From: Caulobacter sp. UNC279MFTsu5.1
GTDB taxonomy: Bacteria; Pseudomonadota; Alphaproteobacteria; Caulobacterales; Caulobacteraceae
Assembly: GCF_900114015.1 (NCBI RefSeq)
Contig: NZ_FORN01000008.1
Location: 1-64,000, forward strand
Direction: 5' to 3'
Length of the DNA: 64,000 nucleotides
Position numbers and translations under genes: made by a program. This document shows, piece by piece, positions 26,302-34,655 of the stretch; the first letter of the stretch is position 1; each line of letters starts with the position of its first letter. The notes under the pieces are model-generated. The model saw only the letters and a list, made by a program, of their open reading frames with translations, did not search any database and was not told where the DNA came from.

Positions 26302-26628
26302 TTAGGACGCGAACAGGATCTGATCCGGAGACGAATAGGCCGGCAGGCTGGCACAGGCCGTCGCCGCGGTGGACCAATAGAAACTCAAGGGACGGTTGGA
26401 CGCCTTGGCCGTCAGCAGCATCGAATAGGCCCGGTCCCGGGCGCCGGCCGACCAGGTCGTCGGAACCGAGCACCAACTCAGACAGCTCTGGTCGGTGCTG
26501 AAATAGATGTTGTCGCCCACCAGAACGACCTGATTGATCTTTTCCGACCAGCAGTACTGGGCGGCGTGCGCCGTCGTCGCGGACAACATGAGCGCCACGG
26601 CGCCCAGCAGCAGTTTCTTGCCAAACAT
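26302..26628 (-). CDS. Small secreted Cys/Trp-containing protein
   Basis: A 108-residue exported protein. The signal peptide MFGKKLLLGAVALMLSATTAHA is followed by a mature part of about 86 residues with four cysteines (YCWSEK, QSCLSWCSV, TACASL), likely disulfide-bonded in the periplasm. The family is not recognised. The start at 26628 has a strong GGGGGA ribosome site; an in-frame ATG at 26682 would bury the signal sequence. It lies downstream of, but in the opposite orientation to, nothing obvious, and is probably monocistronic. Confidence 0.7.
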   Translation of the reverse strand: MFGKKLLLGAVALMLSATTAHAAQYCWSEKINQVVLVGDNIYFSTDQSCLSWCSVPTTWSAGARDRAYSMLLTAKASNRPLSFYWSTAATACASLPAYSSPDQILFAS

Positions 26629-26698
26629 TCGGATCCCCCTGTTTACCGCCATGGCCGACAGATCGACGACGCCCCAGTTCACGACGGTTAAGTCGCGA

Positions 26699-28579
26699 TC
26701 AGGGCATGTCGGCGATCCGGGCCGCCAGGCTGACGCTCTGATTGTCAGGTTTCTCCCGAGTCTGTCGTCGCCACAACGCCGCGTATTCGCCGCCGGCGTC
26801 TAAAAGCGCCGCGTGGGCGCCGCGCTCCACGACCTTTCCACGGCGCAGCACGATGATCTCGTCGGCGTCGGCGATGGTCGACAGGCGGTGGGCCACGACC
26901 AGGGTCGTGCGCCCGGCCCTCGCCTTGCGCAAGGTGGCCTGGATGGCCGCCTCGGTGCGGCTGTCCAGGGCGCTGGTCGCCTCGTCCAGGATCAGCACGC
27001 GGGGGTCGGCCAGCAGGGCCCGGGCGATGCCCACGCGCTGGCGCTCGCCGCCCGACAGCTTCAGCCCGCGCTCGCCGACCTTGGTGGCCATGCCCTCGGG
27101 AAGGTTGCGGATGAACTCGCCCAGTTCCGCCGCCTCGGCCGCGGCCCAGACCTCGGCCTCTGAAGCGTCGGGGCGGGCGAAGGCGATGTTGGCCATCAGG
27201 GAGTCGTTGAACAGCGCCACGTCCTGCGGCACCAGGGCCACCGCCCGGCGCAGGGAGGCCTGCTTGAGGGCCTTCAGGTCGTGGCCGTCCAGGGTGACCC
27301 GGCCGGCCTGGGGATCGATCATCCGCAGGGCCAGGCGCACCAGGGTGGTCTTGCCGGCGCCCGAGGGGCCGACGATGGCCACGGTGGTTCCGGGCCGGGC
27401 CGCGAAGGTCACGCCCAGCAGGCCTTCCGAGCGCGCGCCGTGCCGGAACGCCACGCCCTCGAAGGCCACGGCCCCGCCGCGCCGGTCGGCGGCCGGCGGC
27501 AGGTCGATGGCGTCGACCGCGTCGGCGACGTCCGGCCTGGCCCGGCGCAGGTCGAGCATGGCCTCCATGTCGATGAACGACTGGCGGATCTCGCGATAGG
27601 CGAAGCCCAGGATGTTCAGCGGTCCGTACAGATTGACCAGGATCAGCACGGCGGCGGTGACGTCGCCGGGCCCGATCCGCCCCGCGGCCGCCTCCCCGCC
27701 CGCCAGGATGGCCATCACGCCCAACCCCAGGCTCATCACCGCCGACTGCACGCTGTTGAGCAGGGTCAGGGAGTTGGTCGCCTTGATATTGGCCGCGCCA
27801 TAGGCCGTCAGGGCGGCGTCGTAGCCGTCGACCGCCCGTTCCTCGGCCCCGAAAGCCTTGACCGTCTCGTAGTTCAGGAGCGCGTCCACGGCGCGGCCGG
27901 CGGCCTCGGCGTCGGCCTCGTTCATCACCCGCCGGTGGCCGATCCGCCAGTCGGAGATGGCGAAGGTCACCACGCCGTAGATCACCACCGTGACCACCGC
28001 CGTCAGGGCGAACCGCCAGTCGTAGGCCTTGGCCAGCACGACGGCGGCCATGACCAGCTCGACCGCGGTCGGCGCGATGTTGAACACCAGGCCGCGCAGC
28101 AGGAAGTCCATCGACCGCGCGCCCCGGTCGATCACCCGCGACAGCGAACCGGTGCGCTTGGTCTGGTGGAAGTCGATCGACAGCGACAGGGCGTGGGCGA
28201 AGGTCTCGACCGCCGCGCGGGTCTGGGCCGCCTGGGCCACGGGGGTGAACACCGCGTCGCGCGCCTGCGGGGCGACGGCGGCGATGAAGCGGATCAGGGC
28301 CCAGCCGCCGGCCAGGGCGGCGAAGGTCAGGCCGACCTGCACCGCCGCCCCCTGCCCCGCGCTCAGCGCATTGACCGCCTTGCCCAGCAGCAACGGCGCC
28401 ACGACGCCCAGGAACTTGCCGGCGAAGGTGAAGACCAGGGCCAGGGTTACGCGCCAGCGCAGGCCGGGGGCCTTGGAGCGCATCACCAGGCTGAACAGGT
28501 CGGCCAGGGCCTTCCAGCCGTTGGCCTTGACCTCGGGGGACGCGACCGCGCCCGCCACGGCCCCCGATCGCGACGCCAT
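26699..28579 (-). CDS. ABC transporter, ATM1/HMT-type half-transporter
   Basis: A 626-residue half-transporter with fused permease and ATPase that works as a homodimer. The transmembrane region (residues about 35-330) includes the DFHQTKRTGSLSRVIDRGARS coupling segment and NYETVKAFGAEERAV, which are diagnostic for the ATM1 branch (mitochondrial Atm1p, Novosphingobium Atm1). The nucleotide-binding domain has Walker A GPSGAGKTT, signature LSGGERQR, Walker B VLILDEATSALD and the H-loop in VVAHRLSTI. The family exports glutathione-linked metal or sulfur species. A lipoprotein gene ends five bases upstream, so the two form an operon. The start is at 28579; the frame is open much further upstream but without conserved sequence. 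Confidence 0.94.
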   Translation of the reverse strand: MASRSGAVAGAVASPEVKANGWKALADLFSLVMRSKAPGLRWRVTLALVFTFAGKFLGVVAPLLLGKAVNALSAGQGAAVQVGLTFAALAGGWALIRFIAAVAPQARDAVFTPVAQAAQTRAAVETFAHALSLSIDFHQTKRTGSLSRVIDRGARSMDFLLRGLVFNIAPTAVELVMAAVVLAKAYDWRFALTAVVTVVIYGVVTFAISDWRIGHRRVMNEADAEAAGRAVDALLNYETVKAFGAEERAVDGYDAALTAYGAANIKATNSLTLLNSVQSAVMSLGLGVMAILAGGEAAAGRIGPGDVTAAVLILVNLYGPLNILGFAYREIRQSFIDMEAMLDLRRARPDVADAVDAIDLPPAADRRGGAVAFEGVAFRHGARSEGLLGVTFAARPGTTVAIVGPSGAGKTTLVRLALRMIDPQAGRVTLDGHDLKALKQASLRRAVALVPQDVALFNDSLMANIAFARPDASEAEVWAAAEAAELGEFIRNLPEGMATKVGERGLKLSGGERQRVGIARALLADPRVLILDEATSALDSRTEAAIQATLRKARAGRTTLVVAHRLSTIADADEIIVLRRGKVVERGAHAALLDAGGEYAALWRRQTREKPDNQSVSLAARIADMP

Positions 28580-28584
28580 GCCCC

Positions 28585-29403
28585 TCACCGGGCGCCGCCC
28601 AGCAGTTGGGTGGTCTGCAGGCCGCCGCCCGGCGTCATCCAGTCGACGCGCCAGCCCGCGGCGGTGAGCGTCGAGGAGGCCGGTCCGCCCTTGGGCGGCA
28701 TGGGCGGACTGATATCGACGACCACCTGTTGCTCGCCGCCCTCGCCCGCCACCTGGATCACGTGGGTTCCGCCCGCCAGCGGCTGGTCGAGCGAGATCGA
28801 GAAGCGGCCGTCCTCGCCGACCTTGCCTTCGCCGCGCGTGACGCGGTCGACGCGCACGCCCAGGCCGGCGCCGGGCGCGCCCACGCCGGAGACCACGCTC
28901 CCGCCGCCGCGGTCGTAGTCGATCGCCAGCACGCGCGGCGACGGCGAGCTCTGGCCCATCACCTCGGCCCCGGTCCCGGCGCGCAGCAGCACCGCGGCGC
29001 CGTTGGGCGCGACCATCAGATAGCCCTGGGCCTGGACGGTGCGCCCGTTCATCGTCATCGACAGGCCGTAGAGCCGGGGCTCGGCGGCCAGGGGCGCCAC
29101 CAGCCGCCAGGCGCCGGCCGCGTCGGCCTTGCCCACCAGCGCCTCGCCGGTCGGCGCGCCCAGCCTCACGCTGGCCAGCGGCTCGGCCAGGCCCGACAGC
29201 GCCACGACGTCGCCCTGGCGCACCGCTCCCGCCACGCTCGGCGGCTTCAGATAGCTGTCCAGCAACGAAACCGGCTCGGTCTTGGCCGTCGCCGGATCGT
29301 GGCGCCAGCCCTTGTCCTCGCGTCCGCAGCCGCCCAGCGCCAGCAGGGCCAGCGCCGCGACGGCGCAGGTCGACTTGAAACCGATCTCGCGAATCCTGAT
29401 CAT
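28585..29403 (-). CDS. Predicted lipoprotein with Ig-like repeats
   Basis: A 272-residue protein with a lipoprotein signal (LALLALGGC, lipidated Cys near residue 26). Two beta-rich, Ig-like domains follow (LSGLAEPLASVRLGAPTGEALVGKADAAGAW and GAGLGVRVDRVTRGEGKVGEDGRFSISL read as related units). Similar Ig-like repeats occur in bacterial peptidoglycan-associated proteins, but no specific function can be assigned. Its stop lies five bases before the ABC transporter start, so they are almost certainly co-transcribed. It is divergent from the LOG gene with 115 bases between starts. Confidence 0.75.
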   Translation of the reverse strand: MIRIREIGFKSTCAVAALALLALGGCGREDKGWRHDPATAKTEPVSLLDSYLKPPSVAGAVRQGDVVALSGLAEPLASVRLGAPTGEALVGKADAAGAWRLVAPLAAEPRLYGLSMTMNGRTVQAQGYLMVAPNGAAVLLRAGTGAEVMGQSSPSPRVLAIDYDRGGGSVVSGVGAPGAGLGVRVDRVTRGEGKVGEDGRFSISLDQPLAGGTHVIQVAGEGGEQQVVVDISPPMPPKGGPASSTLTAAGWRVDWMTPGGGLQTTQLLGGAR

Positions 29404-29518
29404 GGCGTATCCAACGGCCGACGACGCCCCGACGGCCCGTTTCCTGGCTGTTCACGTGCGGCGCGCCGCCCTTGGGTACAAGGACCGGCGCGCTGTTTAT
29501 TTTCTGGAGTGGACGACG

Positions 29519-30148
29519 ATGCCCGACCTGTCCAGCGGCCAAGCCGCCGTCGCGGAGGCCGCCAAAGCCGTCTGCGTCTATTGCGGCTCGTCGAACACGG
29601 CCGACCCGGCCTTCATCGAGGCGGCGTTCGAGATCGGCAGGGATTTCGCCAGGGCCGGGCTGAAGCTGGTCTATGGCGGCGGCGGCGTGGGGCTGATGGG
29701 CGCCACGGCGCGCGGAGCCCACGCGGCCGGCGGCCAGGTCCTGGGCATCATTCCCGAGTTCCTGCGCGGCCGCGAGCAGCCGTTCGACGACGTCGAGACG
29801 GTGATCGTCACCTCGATGCACGAGCGCAAGATGATGATGTTCGAGCGCTCGGACGCGTTCGTCGTGCTGCCCGGCGGCATCGGCACCCTGGAGGAGATCA
29901 TCGAGCTCCTGTCCTGGCGGCGCCTGGACCTGCACCGCAAGCCGATCGTCTTCCACAATCCGACCGGCTTCTGGGACCCGCTGTTCGCGCTGCTGCGGCA
30001 CACCATCGACCAGGGCCTGACCCCGCCCTCCCTGGCCGACTGCTGGCGGGTGGCGGACCAGGCCGGCGACATCACGCCCATCCTGCTGGCGTGGCTGGCG
30101 GAAACCGGGCAGGAAGAGGCGACATCAAACGTTCGTTTGTTGACTTAG
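29519..30148 (+). CDS. LOG-family (TIGR00730) Rossmann-fold protein
   Basis: A 209-residue member of the LOG/lysine-decarboxylase-like family. Such proteins are cytokinin riboside-5'-monophosphate phosphoribohydrolases or, in bacteria, general nucleotide-5'-monophosphate nucleosidases. The AVCVYCGSS start, GGGGVGLMGATARGAH and the catalytic motif PGGIGTLEE are all present. The start at 29519 has GGAG nine bases upstream and is preferred over in-frame upstream ATGs at 29282 and 29402, which lack conservation. A TetR-like palindrome overlaps its last codons. Confidence 0.93.
   Translation: MPDLSSGQAAVAEAAKAVCVYCGSSNTADPAFIEAAFEIGRDFARAGLKLVYGGGGVGLMGATARGAHAAGGQVLGIIPEFLRGREQPFDDVETVIVTSMHERKMMMFERSDAFVVLPGGIGTLEEIIELLSWRRLDLHRKPIVFHNPTGFWDPLFALLRHTIDQGLTPPSLADCWRVADQAGDITPILLAWLAETGQEEATSNVRLLT
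30126..30139. promoter_or_regulatory. Candidate TetR-type palindrome
   Basis: CAAACG-TT-CGTTTG, perfect 6-bp arms, directly before TTGACT that could be the -35 element for the gene at 30221. A similar site lies at 33644-33657 upstream of the acyl-CoA dehydrogenase gene. Confidence 0.35.
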
Positions 30149-30220
30149 TTGCGAAACGCAACCAATTGTGTCCACAGCCGGCCTCCCAGTGTCGGCCTTA
30201 GGGGATGATAGGAAACAAGC

Positions 30221-30535
30221 ATGCGTATCTTCATGACCGCGCTGGTCGCGGCCTCCGCCCTGTCCACTCTTGGTATGGCGACCGGCGCTTTCGCCGCCGA
30301 AGGCGCTGTCCTCAAGCTGAAGGCGCCCAGCAAGGCGCCTACCCTGATCCAGGACGGCGCCATGTGGCGCTGCAACGGCGACGTCTGCGCCGCCCCCCAG
30401 GTCAAGTCGCTGCCGATCGGCCGGGCCTGCCGCAAGGTCGCCGCCGAACTCGGCGCGGTCGTCAGCTTCAACTATCGCGGCGCGGACCTGGACGACGCCG
30501 GCATCGCCGATTGCAACACGGCCGCCAAGCCGTAG
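30221..30535 (+). CDS. Small secreted protein with conserved cysteines
   Basis: A 104-residue exported protein. The signal peptide ends at GAFAAE, and the mature part of about 79 residues contains WRCNGDVCAAP and ACRKVAAELG, giving four cysteines and a mixed alpha/beta composition. I recall similar uncharacterised proteins in Caulobacterales (CC_-type secreted proteins ending in a Cys near the C-terminus, here DCNTAAKP), but no function is known. It is monocistronic, with an AGGA ribosome site, and is closed by the terminator at 30562-30593. Confidence 0.75.
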   Translation: MRIFMTALVAASALSTLGMATGAFAAEGAVLKLKAPSKAPTLIQDGAMWRCNGDVCAAPQVKSLPIGRACRKVAAELGAVVSFNYRGADLDDAGIADCNTAAKP

Positions 30536-30561
30536 GCTCGCATCTCTCGAAATGACGAACA

Positions 30562-30593
30562 GGGGCGGACCGCCAGGCGGGCCGCCCCTTTTT
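30562..30593 (+). terminator. Rho-independent terminator
   Basis: GGGGCGG pairs with CCGCCCC over a GC-rich inner stem and is followed by five T residues. It lies between the secreted-protein gene and a convergent 42-codon gene. Confidence 0.85.
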
Positions 30594-30598
30594 CTCGT

Positions 30599-30727
30599 TC
30601 ATGCCTGTTTGCGGCCGGAGGGCTTGGGCTCGGTGACCGGCGGCTTCGGCGCTTGCCGTCCCCCGACCAGCATCCCGCCCATCAGGGCGAAGGACAGCAT
30701 GGCGTGGTTCATCTTCGATACGTTCAT
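30599..30727 (-). CDS. Candidate 42-residue small membrane protein
   Basis: ATG at 30725-30727 on the minus strand opens a 42-codon frame ending in TGA at 30599-30601. The product starts MNVSKMNHAMLSFALMGGML and continues with a hydrophobic core followed by a Pro/Lys tail (PPVTEPKPSGRKQA). A GGGAG ribosome site lies about ten bases upstream, and the terminator at 30562-30593 lies just past the stop. The hydrophobic stretch of about 16 residues with a basic tail suggests a single-span or membrane-associated peptide. No homologue is recognised and expression is unproven. Confidence 0.45.
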   Translation of the reverse strand: MNVSKMNHAMLSFALMGGMLVGGRQAPKPPVTEPKPSGRKQA

Positions 30728-30923
30728 TGGCGGCGTCTCCCAGACTTGGCCGTTGGACCAGGAGACGCGCGCGGCTTACAGGGGCTCCCACCCTCCTAGT
30801 CGTCAGCGCGTCGACGCAAAGCATGCGCCAGCTTGGCCGGCTTGCAACAAAAATCATCCGAACCCTGACGAATTCAGTGCACGGACAATCCTTGTTTTCC
30901 TTGGCGCGCAAAGCCTTGCGCCG

Positions 30924-30961
30924 GAAAGAAAACGCCGCCCGCGACGGCGTGTCGCGGACGG
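30924..30961 (-). terminator. Rho-independent terminator after the acyl-CoA dehydrogenase operon
   Basis: On the minus strand an 11-bp GC-rich stem (CCGTCCGCGAC/GTCGCGGGCGG, one G-U pair, five-base loop) is followed by TTTTCTTTCC. It begins 36 bases past the stop at 30997. The rest of 30728-30923 shows no gene. Confidence 0.85.
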
Positions 30962-30996
30962 CTTGAGCTTCAATCAGCGGTTGTCCGTGGACGGCG

Positions 30997-32154
30997 TCAG
31001 GCCGCCTTGCCGCTCACGGGTCCGAACGACAGCGATTCGTAGCGCTTCAGGTGATGGTCGACCGAGCCGAACAGGCCCTCGATCAGCGAAGCGCGCTTGA
31101 AGTAGTGGCCGATCGCCAGTTCGTCGGTCATGCCCATGCCGCCGTGGATCTGGATGGCGTTCTGGCCCACGAACTTGCAGGCCCGGCCGATGCGGACCTT
31201 GGCGGCAGAAACCGCCTTGGCGCGCTCGTCGTCGCCCTCGTCCAGCTTGATGGTGGCCATGTAGGTCATCGACACGGCCTGCTCGACCTCGATGAACATG
31301 TCGACCATCCGGTGCTGCAGCACCTGGAAATTGCTGATGGCCGTGCCGAACTGCTTGCGCTGCCTGGCGTAGTCCAGGGTGCCCTCGTGCAGCTTGCGCA
31401 GCACGCCCACGGCCTCGGCGCCGACGGCCGCCGTGGCCTCGTCGATCACCTTGTCGACCAGGGGCAGGCCGCCGCCCTCCTCGCCGATCAGGGCGTCGGC
31501 CGGGATGGAGACGTTCTCGAAATAGACCTCCGAGGCGCGACCGCCGTCGACGGTGGGATAGTCACGGGTGACGATCCCCTTCAGGCTCTTGTCGACCAGG
31601 AACACCGAGACGCCGCCCGTGTCGCGCTGGGCCCCGCCGGTGCGGGCGGTGACCACTAGGTGACTGGCGAACGGCGCGCCGACCACCACGGCCTTGTGGC
31701 CGTTCAGGACATAGCCCGAGCCTTCCTTCTTGGCCGTGGTCTTCAGGTCGCGCCAGGTGTAGCGGGCCTGCGGCTCGGCATAGGCGAAGGCGATGGTGGT
31801 CGCGCCGGCCACGATCCCCTCGATCACCGACGCCGCGCCGGCGTAGCCCGAGTGCTTCATGAAGCCGCCGCCGATCACCACCGTGCCCAGATAGGGCTCG
31901 ATAACCAGGGCTTTGCCGAACTCCTCCATGATGATCATGTTGTCGATCGCGCCGCCGCCCAGGCCGCCCAGATCCTCGCTGAACGAAGCCCCCAGGATGC
32001 CCAATTCCTCGGCGAAGGCCTTCCAGTAATCGGCCCGCCAGCCGCTCTCGGAGGCCACGATCTTGCGGCGGGTCTCGAAGTCGTACTTGTCCTGCAGGAA
32101 GCTCGCGACCGTGTCGCGGACCATCGACTGCTCTTCGGTGAAGTTGAAGTCCAT
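30997..32154 (-). CDS. Acyl-CoA dehydrogenase, small subunit of a heteromeric pair
   Basis: A 385-residue acyl-CoA dehydrogenase-fold protein. It starts MDFNFTEEQSMVRDTV and contains the FAD-binding AFAYAEPQARY segment and the C-terminal IQIHGGMGMTDELAIGHYFKR. It pairs with the 404-residue homologue 207 bases upstream on the same strand. Adjacent unequal paralogues of this kind form alpha2beta2 enzymes such as pimeloyl-CoA dehydrogenase (PimC/PimD) or the actinobacterial steroid side-chain dehydrogenases, in which one subunit supplies most of the active site. The substrate here is therefore probably a bulky or dicarboxylic acyl-CoA, not a simple fatty acid (inference). A palindrome, family D, separates the two genes. 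Confidence 0.9.
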   Translation of the reverse strand: MDFNFTEEQSMVRDTVASFLQDKYDFETRRKIVASESGWRADYWKAFAEELGILGASFSEDLGGLGGGAIDNMIIMEEFGKALVIEPYLGTVVIGGGFMKHSGYAGAASVIEGIVAGATTIAFAYAEPQARYTWRDLKTTAKKEGSGYVLNGHKAVVVGAPFASHLVVTARTGGAQRDTGGVSVFLVDKSLKGIVTRDYPTVDGGRASEVYFENVSIPADALIGEEGGGLPLVDKVIDEATAAVGAEAVGVLRKLHEGTLDYARQRKQFGTAISNFQVLQHRMVDMFIEVEQAVSMTYMATIKLDEGDDERAKAVSAAKVRIGRACKFVGQNAIQIHGGMGMTDELAIGHYFKRASLIEGLFGSVDHHLKRYESLSFGPVSGKAA

Positions 32155-32206
32155 CCCTGAAGTCTCCGGATCTCGTTCTTCGGCGCTGGGCCGCTCGTTG
32201 TTGGTT

Positions 32207-32353
32207 CCTTCTCCCCTTGCGGGAGAAGGTGGCGTCCGAAGGACGTCGGATGAGGGGTCACGCCGGCTTTTCGGCTTCGATCCTACGCGGCTGAACGCAC
32301 CTCCAACCCCTCATCCGTCGCTTCGCGACACCTTCTCCCGCAAGGGGAGAAGG
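32207..32353. repeat. Palindromic element, family D
   Basis: A 147-bp inverted repeat whose ends are CCTTCTCCCCTTGCGGGAGA and its complement, with inner matching blocks GGATGAGGGGT and ACCCCTCATCC. It sits between two co-oriented genes of the same operon and could stabilise or attenuate the transcript. Confidence 0.8.
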
Positions 32354-32361
32354 GAAGGTCG

Positions 32362-33576
32362 TCAAAGCCCCAGCACCATCTTGGCGATGATGTTGCGCTG
32401 GATTTCGTTGGAGCCGCCGTAGATCGAGGTCTTGCGGACGTTGAAATAGGTCGGGGCGGCGCGGTGGGCGAAGTCGGGGCCGATCGGGTGGGCGTTGTCG
32501 CCGTCGTTCGGGAAGCCGCGGAAATACGGCGCGCCATAGTGCCCGGCCGCCTCCAGCACCAGCTCGGTGATCCGCTGCTGGATCTCGGTGCCCTTGATCT
32601 TCAGCAACGAGGATTCCGGACCGGGGCCCTTGCCGGCCGCTTCACCCGCCAGGGTGCGCAGCTCGGTATATTCCAGGGCGGTCAGGTCGATCTCCAGGTC
32701 GGCGACCTTGCGCTTGAACGCCGGGTCGGCCAGCAGCGGCTGGCCGTCGTCGCCCAGTTCGGCGGACGCGATCTGGCGGATGCGCTCGATGCCGCGCTTG
32801 GAGCGCGCCACGCCGGCGATGCCGCTGCGCTCGTGGGCCAGCAGGAACTTGGCGCAGGTCCAGCCCTTGTTCTCCTCGTAGATGCGGTTCTCGACCGGCA
32901 CCTTGACGTTCTCGAGCCAGACCTCGTTGACCTCGTGCTCGCCGCCCAGGGTGATGATCGGCCGCACGGTCACGCCCGGCGACTTCATGTCGATCAGCAG
33001 GAACGAGATGCCTTCCTGGATCTTGGCGGTCGGGTCGGTGCGGACCAGGCAGAAGATCCAGTCGCCGTGTTGGGCCAGGGTGGTCCAGGTCTTCTGACCG
33101 TTGACCAGGTAGTACTCCTTGCCGTCATCGCCGGTGAAGCGCTCGGCCTTGGTCTTCAGACTGGCCAGGTCCGAACCCGCGCCCGGCTCGGAATAGCCCT
33201 GGGCCCACCAGATGTCGCCCGACAGGGTCGGCGGCAGAAAGCGTTCCTTCTGCTCGGGCGTGGCGAAGGTGTAGATCACCGGCCCGACCATGTTGATGCC
33301 GAACGGCAGGATCGGCACGCAGTCGGCGCGGGCGGTCTCCTCCGACCAGATGTAGCGCTGCACCGAGGTCCAGCCCGGGCCGCCGTACTTCTCAGGCCAG
33401 GCCGGAGCCACCCAGCCCTTCTTGGCCAGGATGCGGTGCCAGGACAGGAAGTCTTCCTTGGCCATCTCCTCGCCCTCCTCCTGCTTCTCGCGCAGGCCGG
33501 CGGGGTAGTTCTCGGCGATGAAGGCGCGGACCTCGTCGCGGAACGCGACGTCTTCAGGCGAGAAATCGAGGTTCAT
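32362..33576 (-). CDS. Acyl-CoA dehydrogenase, large subunit of a heteromeric pair
   Basis: A 404-residue acyl-CoA dehydrogenase. It begins MNLDFSPEDVAFRDEVRAF and carries the substrate and FAD signatures WWAQGYSEPGAGSDLASL and NGQKTWTTLAQHGDWIFCLVRT. The C-terminal YGGSNEIQRNIIAKMVLGL contains the glutamate often serving as catalytic base in this subgroup. Compared with its small partner downstream it has a longer helical insert (GEAAGKGPGPESSLLKIKG). It heads the operon. A TetR-like palindrome at 33644-33657, 68 bases before the start, may be the operator. Confidence 0.92.
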   Translation of the reverse strand: MNLDFSPEDVAFRDEVRAFIAENYPAGLREKQEEGEEMAKEDFLSWHRILAKKGWVAPAWPEKYGGPGWTSVQRYIWSEETARADCVPILPFGINMVGPVIYTFATPEQKERFLPPTLSGDIWWAQGYSEPGAGSDLASLKTKAERFTGDDGKEYYLVNGQKTWTTLAQHGDWIFCLVRTDPTAKIQEGISFLLIDMKSPGVTVRPIITLGGEHEVNEVWLENVKVPVENRIYEENKGWTCAKFLLAHERSGIAGVARSKRGIERIRQIASAELGDDGQPLLADPAFKRKVADLEIDLTALEYTELRTLAGEAAGKGPGPESSLLKIKGTEIQQRITELVLEAAGHYGAPYFRGFPNDGDNAHPIGPDFAHRAAPTYFNVRKTSIYGGSNEIQRNIIAKMVLGL

Positions 33577-33643
33577 GGCGGACTCCCGGAAACCGGCCCT
33601 CTGCGGGGGCCGTCTTTGGCTTTCGGGGAGTCACCTTAGAGTT

Positions 33644-33657
33644 CGAACGAGCGTTTG
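33644..33657. promoter_or_regulatory. Candidate TetR-type palindrome before the acyl-CoA dehydrogenase operon
   Basis: On the minus strand CAAACG-CT-CGTTCG, five of six arm positions matching, resembling the site at 30126-30139. Fatty-acid regulators of the TetR family often use CAAACG-type half-sites. Confidence 0.35.
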
Positions 33658-33712
33658 GAAAGATGACCTTAGCGTCAACGTAAACAATGTTCAGGTTACG
33701 CCGGCGAGACCT

Positions 33713-34594
33713 CTAGCGCACCTCGCAGGCCAGCCGGACCAGGGCCAGGGCGGTCACCCCGCCGACGCCCTCTTCCTCGCGGATGTCCAGGGCGATCAGC
33801 GGCCGTTTTCCCAGCGCCTCCAGCAGGCGGGCGTGGCCTTTGGCGATCCCGACATGGCCGGCCTCGCAGTGGGCGATCAGGGCCGGATCGATCGCGTGCA
33901 GCACAGCGGCGGCGGCGGCGGCGGCGTAGCCGTCCAGCAGCACCGGTATCTTCTGGACGCGGGCGGCCAGGATCGCCCCGACCAGGGCGGCGGTCTCGCG
34001 GCCGCCCAGCTGGCGCAGGGCCTGCAGCGGGTCGGACAGGTCGTCCTCGGCCGCGGTGCGAGCTACGGCGGCGGCGATCGGTTCGGGCGCCGCGCTCCAG
34101 TCCGAAGCCTCGCCGCCGAACAGAGCCAGGGCGATGGCGCCGGCGGCGCGGTCGGTCTCGGCGGCGATCACGCCGGGGATCAGCAGGTCGGGCTGCTTGG
34201 CCAGGGCCTCCATGCCGAAGGCCATGGTCGCGGCGCATTCCTTTTCGCTCATCGACGCCTTCTGGACCGCGTCCGGCGTCGGGCGGTCGATGGCCAGGTC
34301 GAAGGCTTCCAGCCCCGCGCCCTGGGCGCCGGCGATGCGGCAGACATTGGCCCCGCCGGCGGCCACGGCCTCCAGGCGCTCGCGGGCCCAGCCGCGCGGC
34401 CCCACGCCTTGGCGCGCCCCGGCATAGAGGGCGACCACCGGACGCAACACCACCGGCGGCGTCTTGCCGGTCCAGGCCGTCAGCCAGCCCGAGATCTCGG
34501 CCAAGCGATCCCCGCCCTCGAAGGTCGAGGCCGGAACGGCGGGCGCGTCGGCGGCCAGCTTGCGGATGTCGTCGAAGGGAGAAGCTGCGGTCAT
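33713..34594 (-). CDS. cobT: Nicotinate-nucleotide:dimethylbenzimidazole phosphoribosyltransferase-like protein
   Basis: A 293-residue CobT homologue. The family enzyme makes alpha-ribazole phosphate for the lower ligand of cobalamin. The family core is seen in DPLQALRQLGGRETAALVGA followed by KIPVLLDGYAAAAAAAVLHA, and the C-terminal LIALDIREEEGVGGVTAL aligns with the region carrying the catalytic Glu (GEGTGA in classical CobT). It is about 60 residues shorter than the Salmonella enzyme, and the Gly-Thr of the catalytic loop is altered, so activity is likely but not certain. The start is at 34594. No other cobalamin gene or B12 riboswitch is visible nearby. Confidence 0.82.
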   Translation of the reverse strand: MTAASPFDDIRKLAADAPAVPASTFEGGDRLAEISGWLTAWTGKTPPVVLRPVVALYAGARQGVGPRGWARERLEAVAAGGANVCRIAGAQGAGLEAFDLAIDRPTPDAVQKASMSEKECAATMAFGMEALAKQPDLLIPGVIAAETDRAAGAIALALFGGEASDWSAAPEPIAAAVARTAAEDDLSDPLQALRQLGGRETAALVGAILAARVQKIPVLLDGYAAAAAAAVLHAIDPALIAHCEAGHVGIAKGHARLLEALGKRPLIALDIREEEGVGGVTALALVRLACEVR

Positions 34595-34655
34595 GAGGCG
34601 CGGACTTAAGCCAGGCCGCGCCCGATGCAAAGTCCGCTTCGACGCGCCGACGCCG

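Noticed and set aside
28580-30001. Upstream in-frame extension of the ABC transporter
   Set aside because: It runs through the lipoprotein and LOG genes, both well supported, and has no conserved sequence; ATG 28579 is the proper start.
33713-34655. Cobalamin riboswitch near the CobT-like gene
   Set aside because: The 61-base gap before its start is too short and no B12-box-like sequence is visible.
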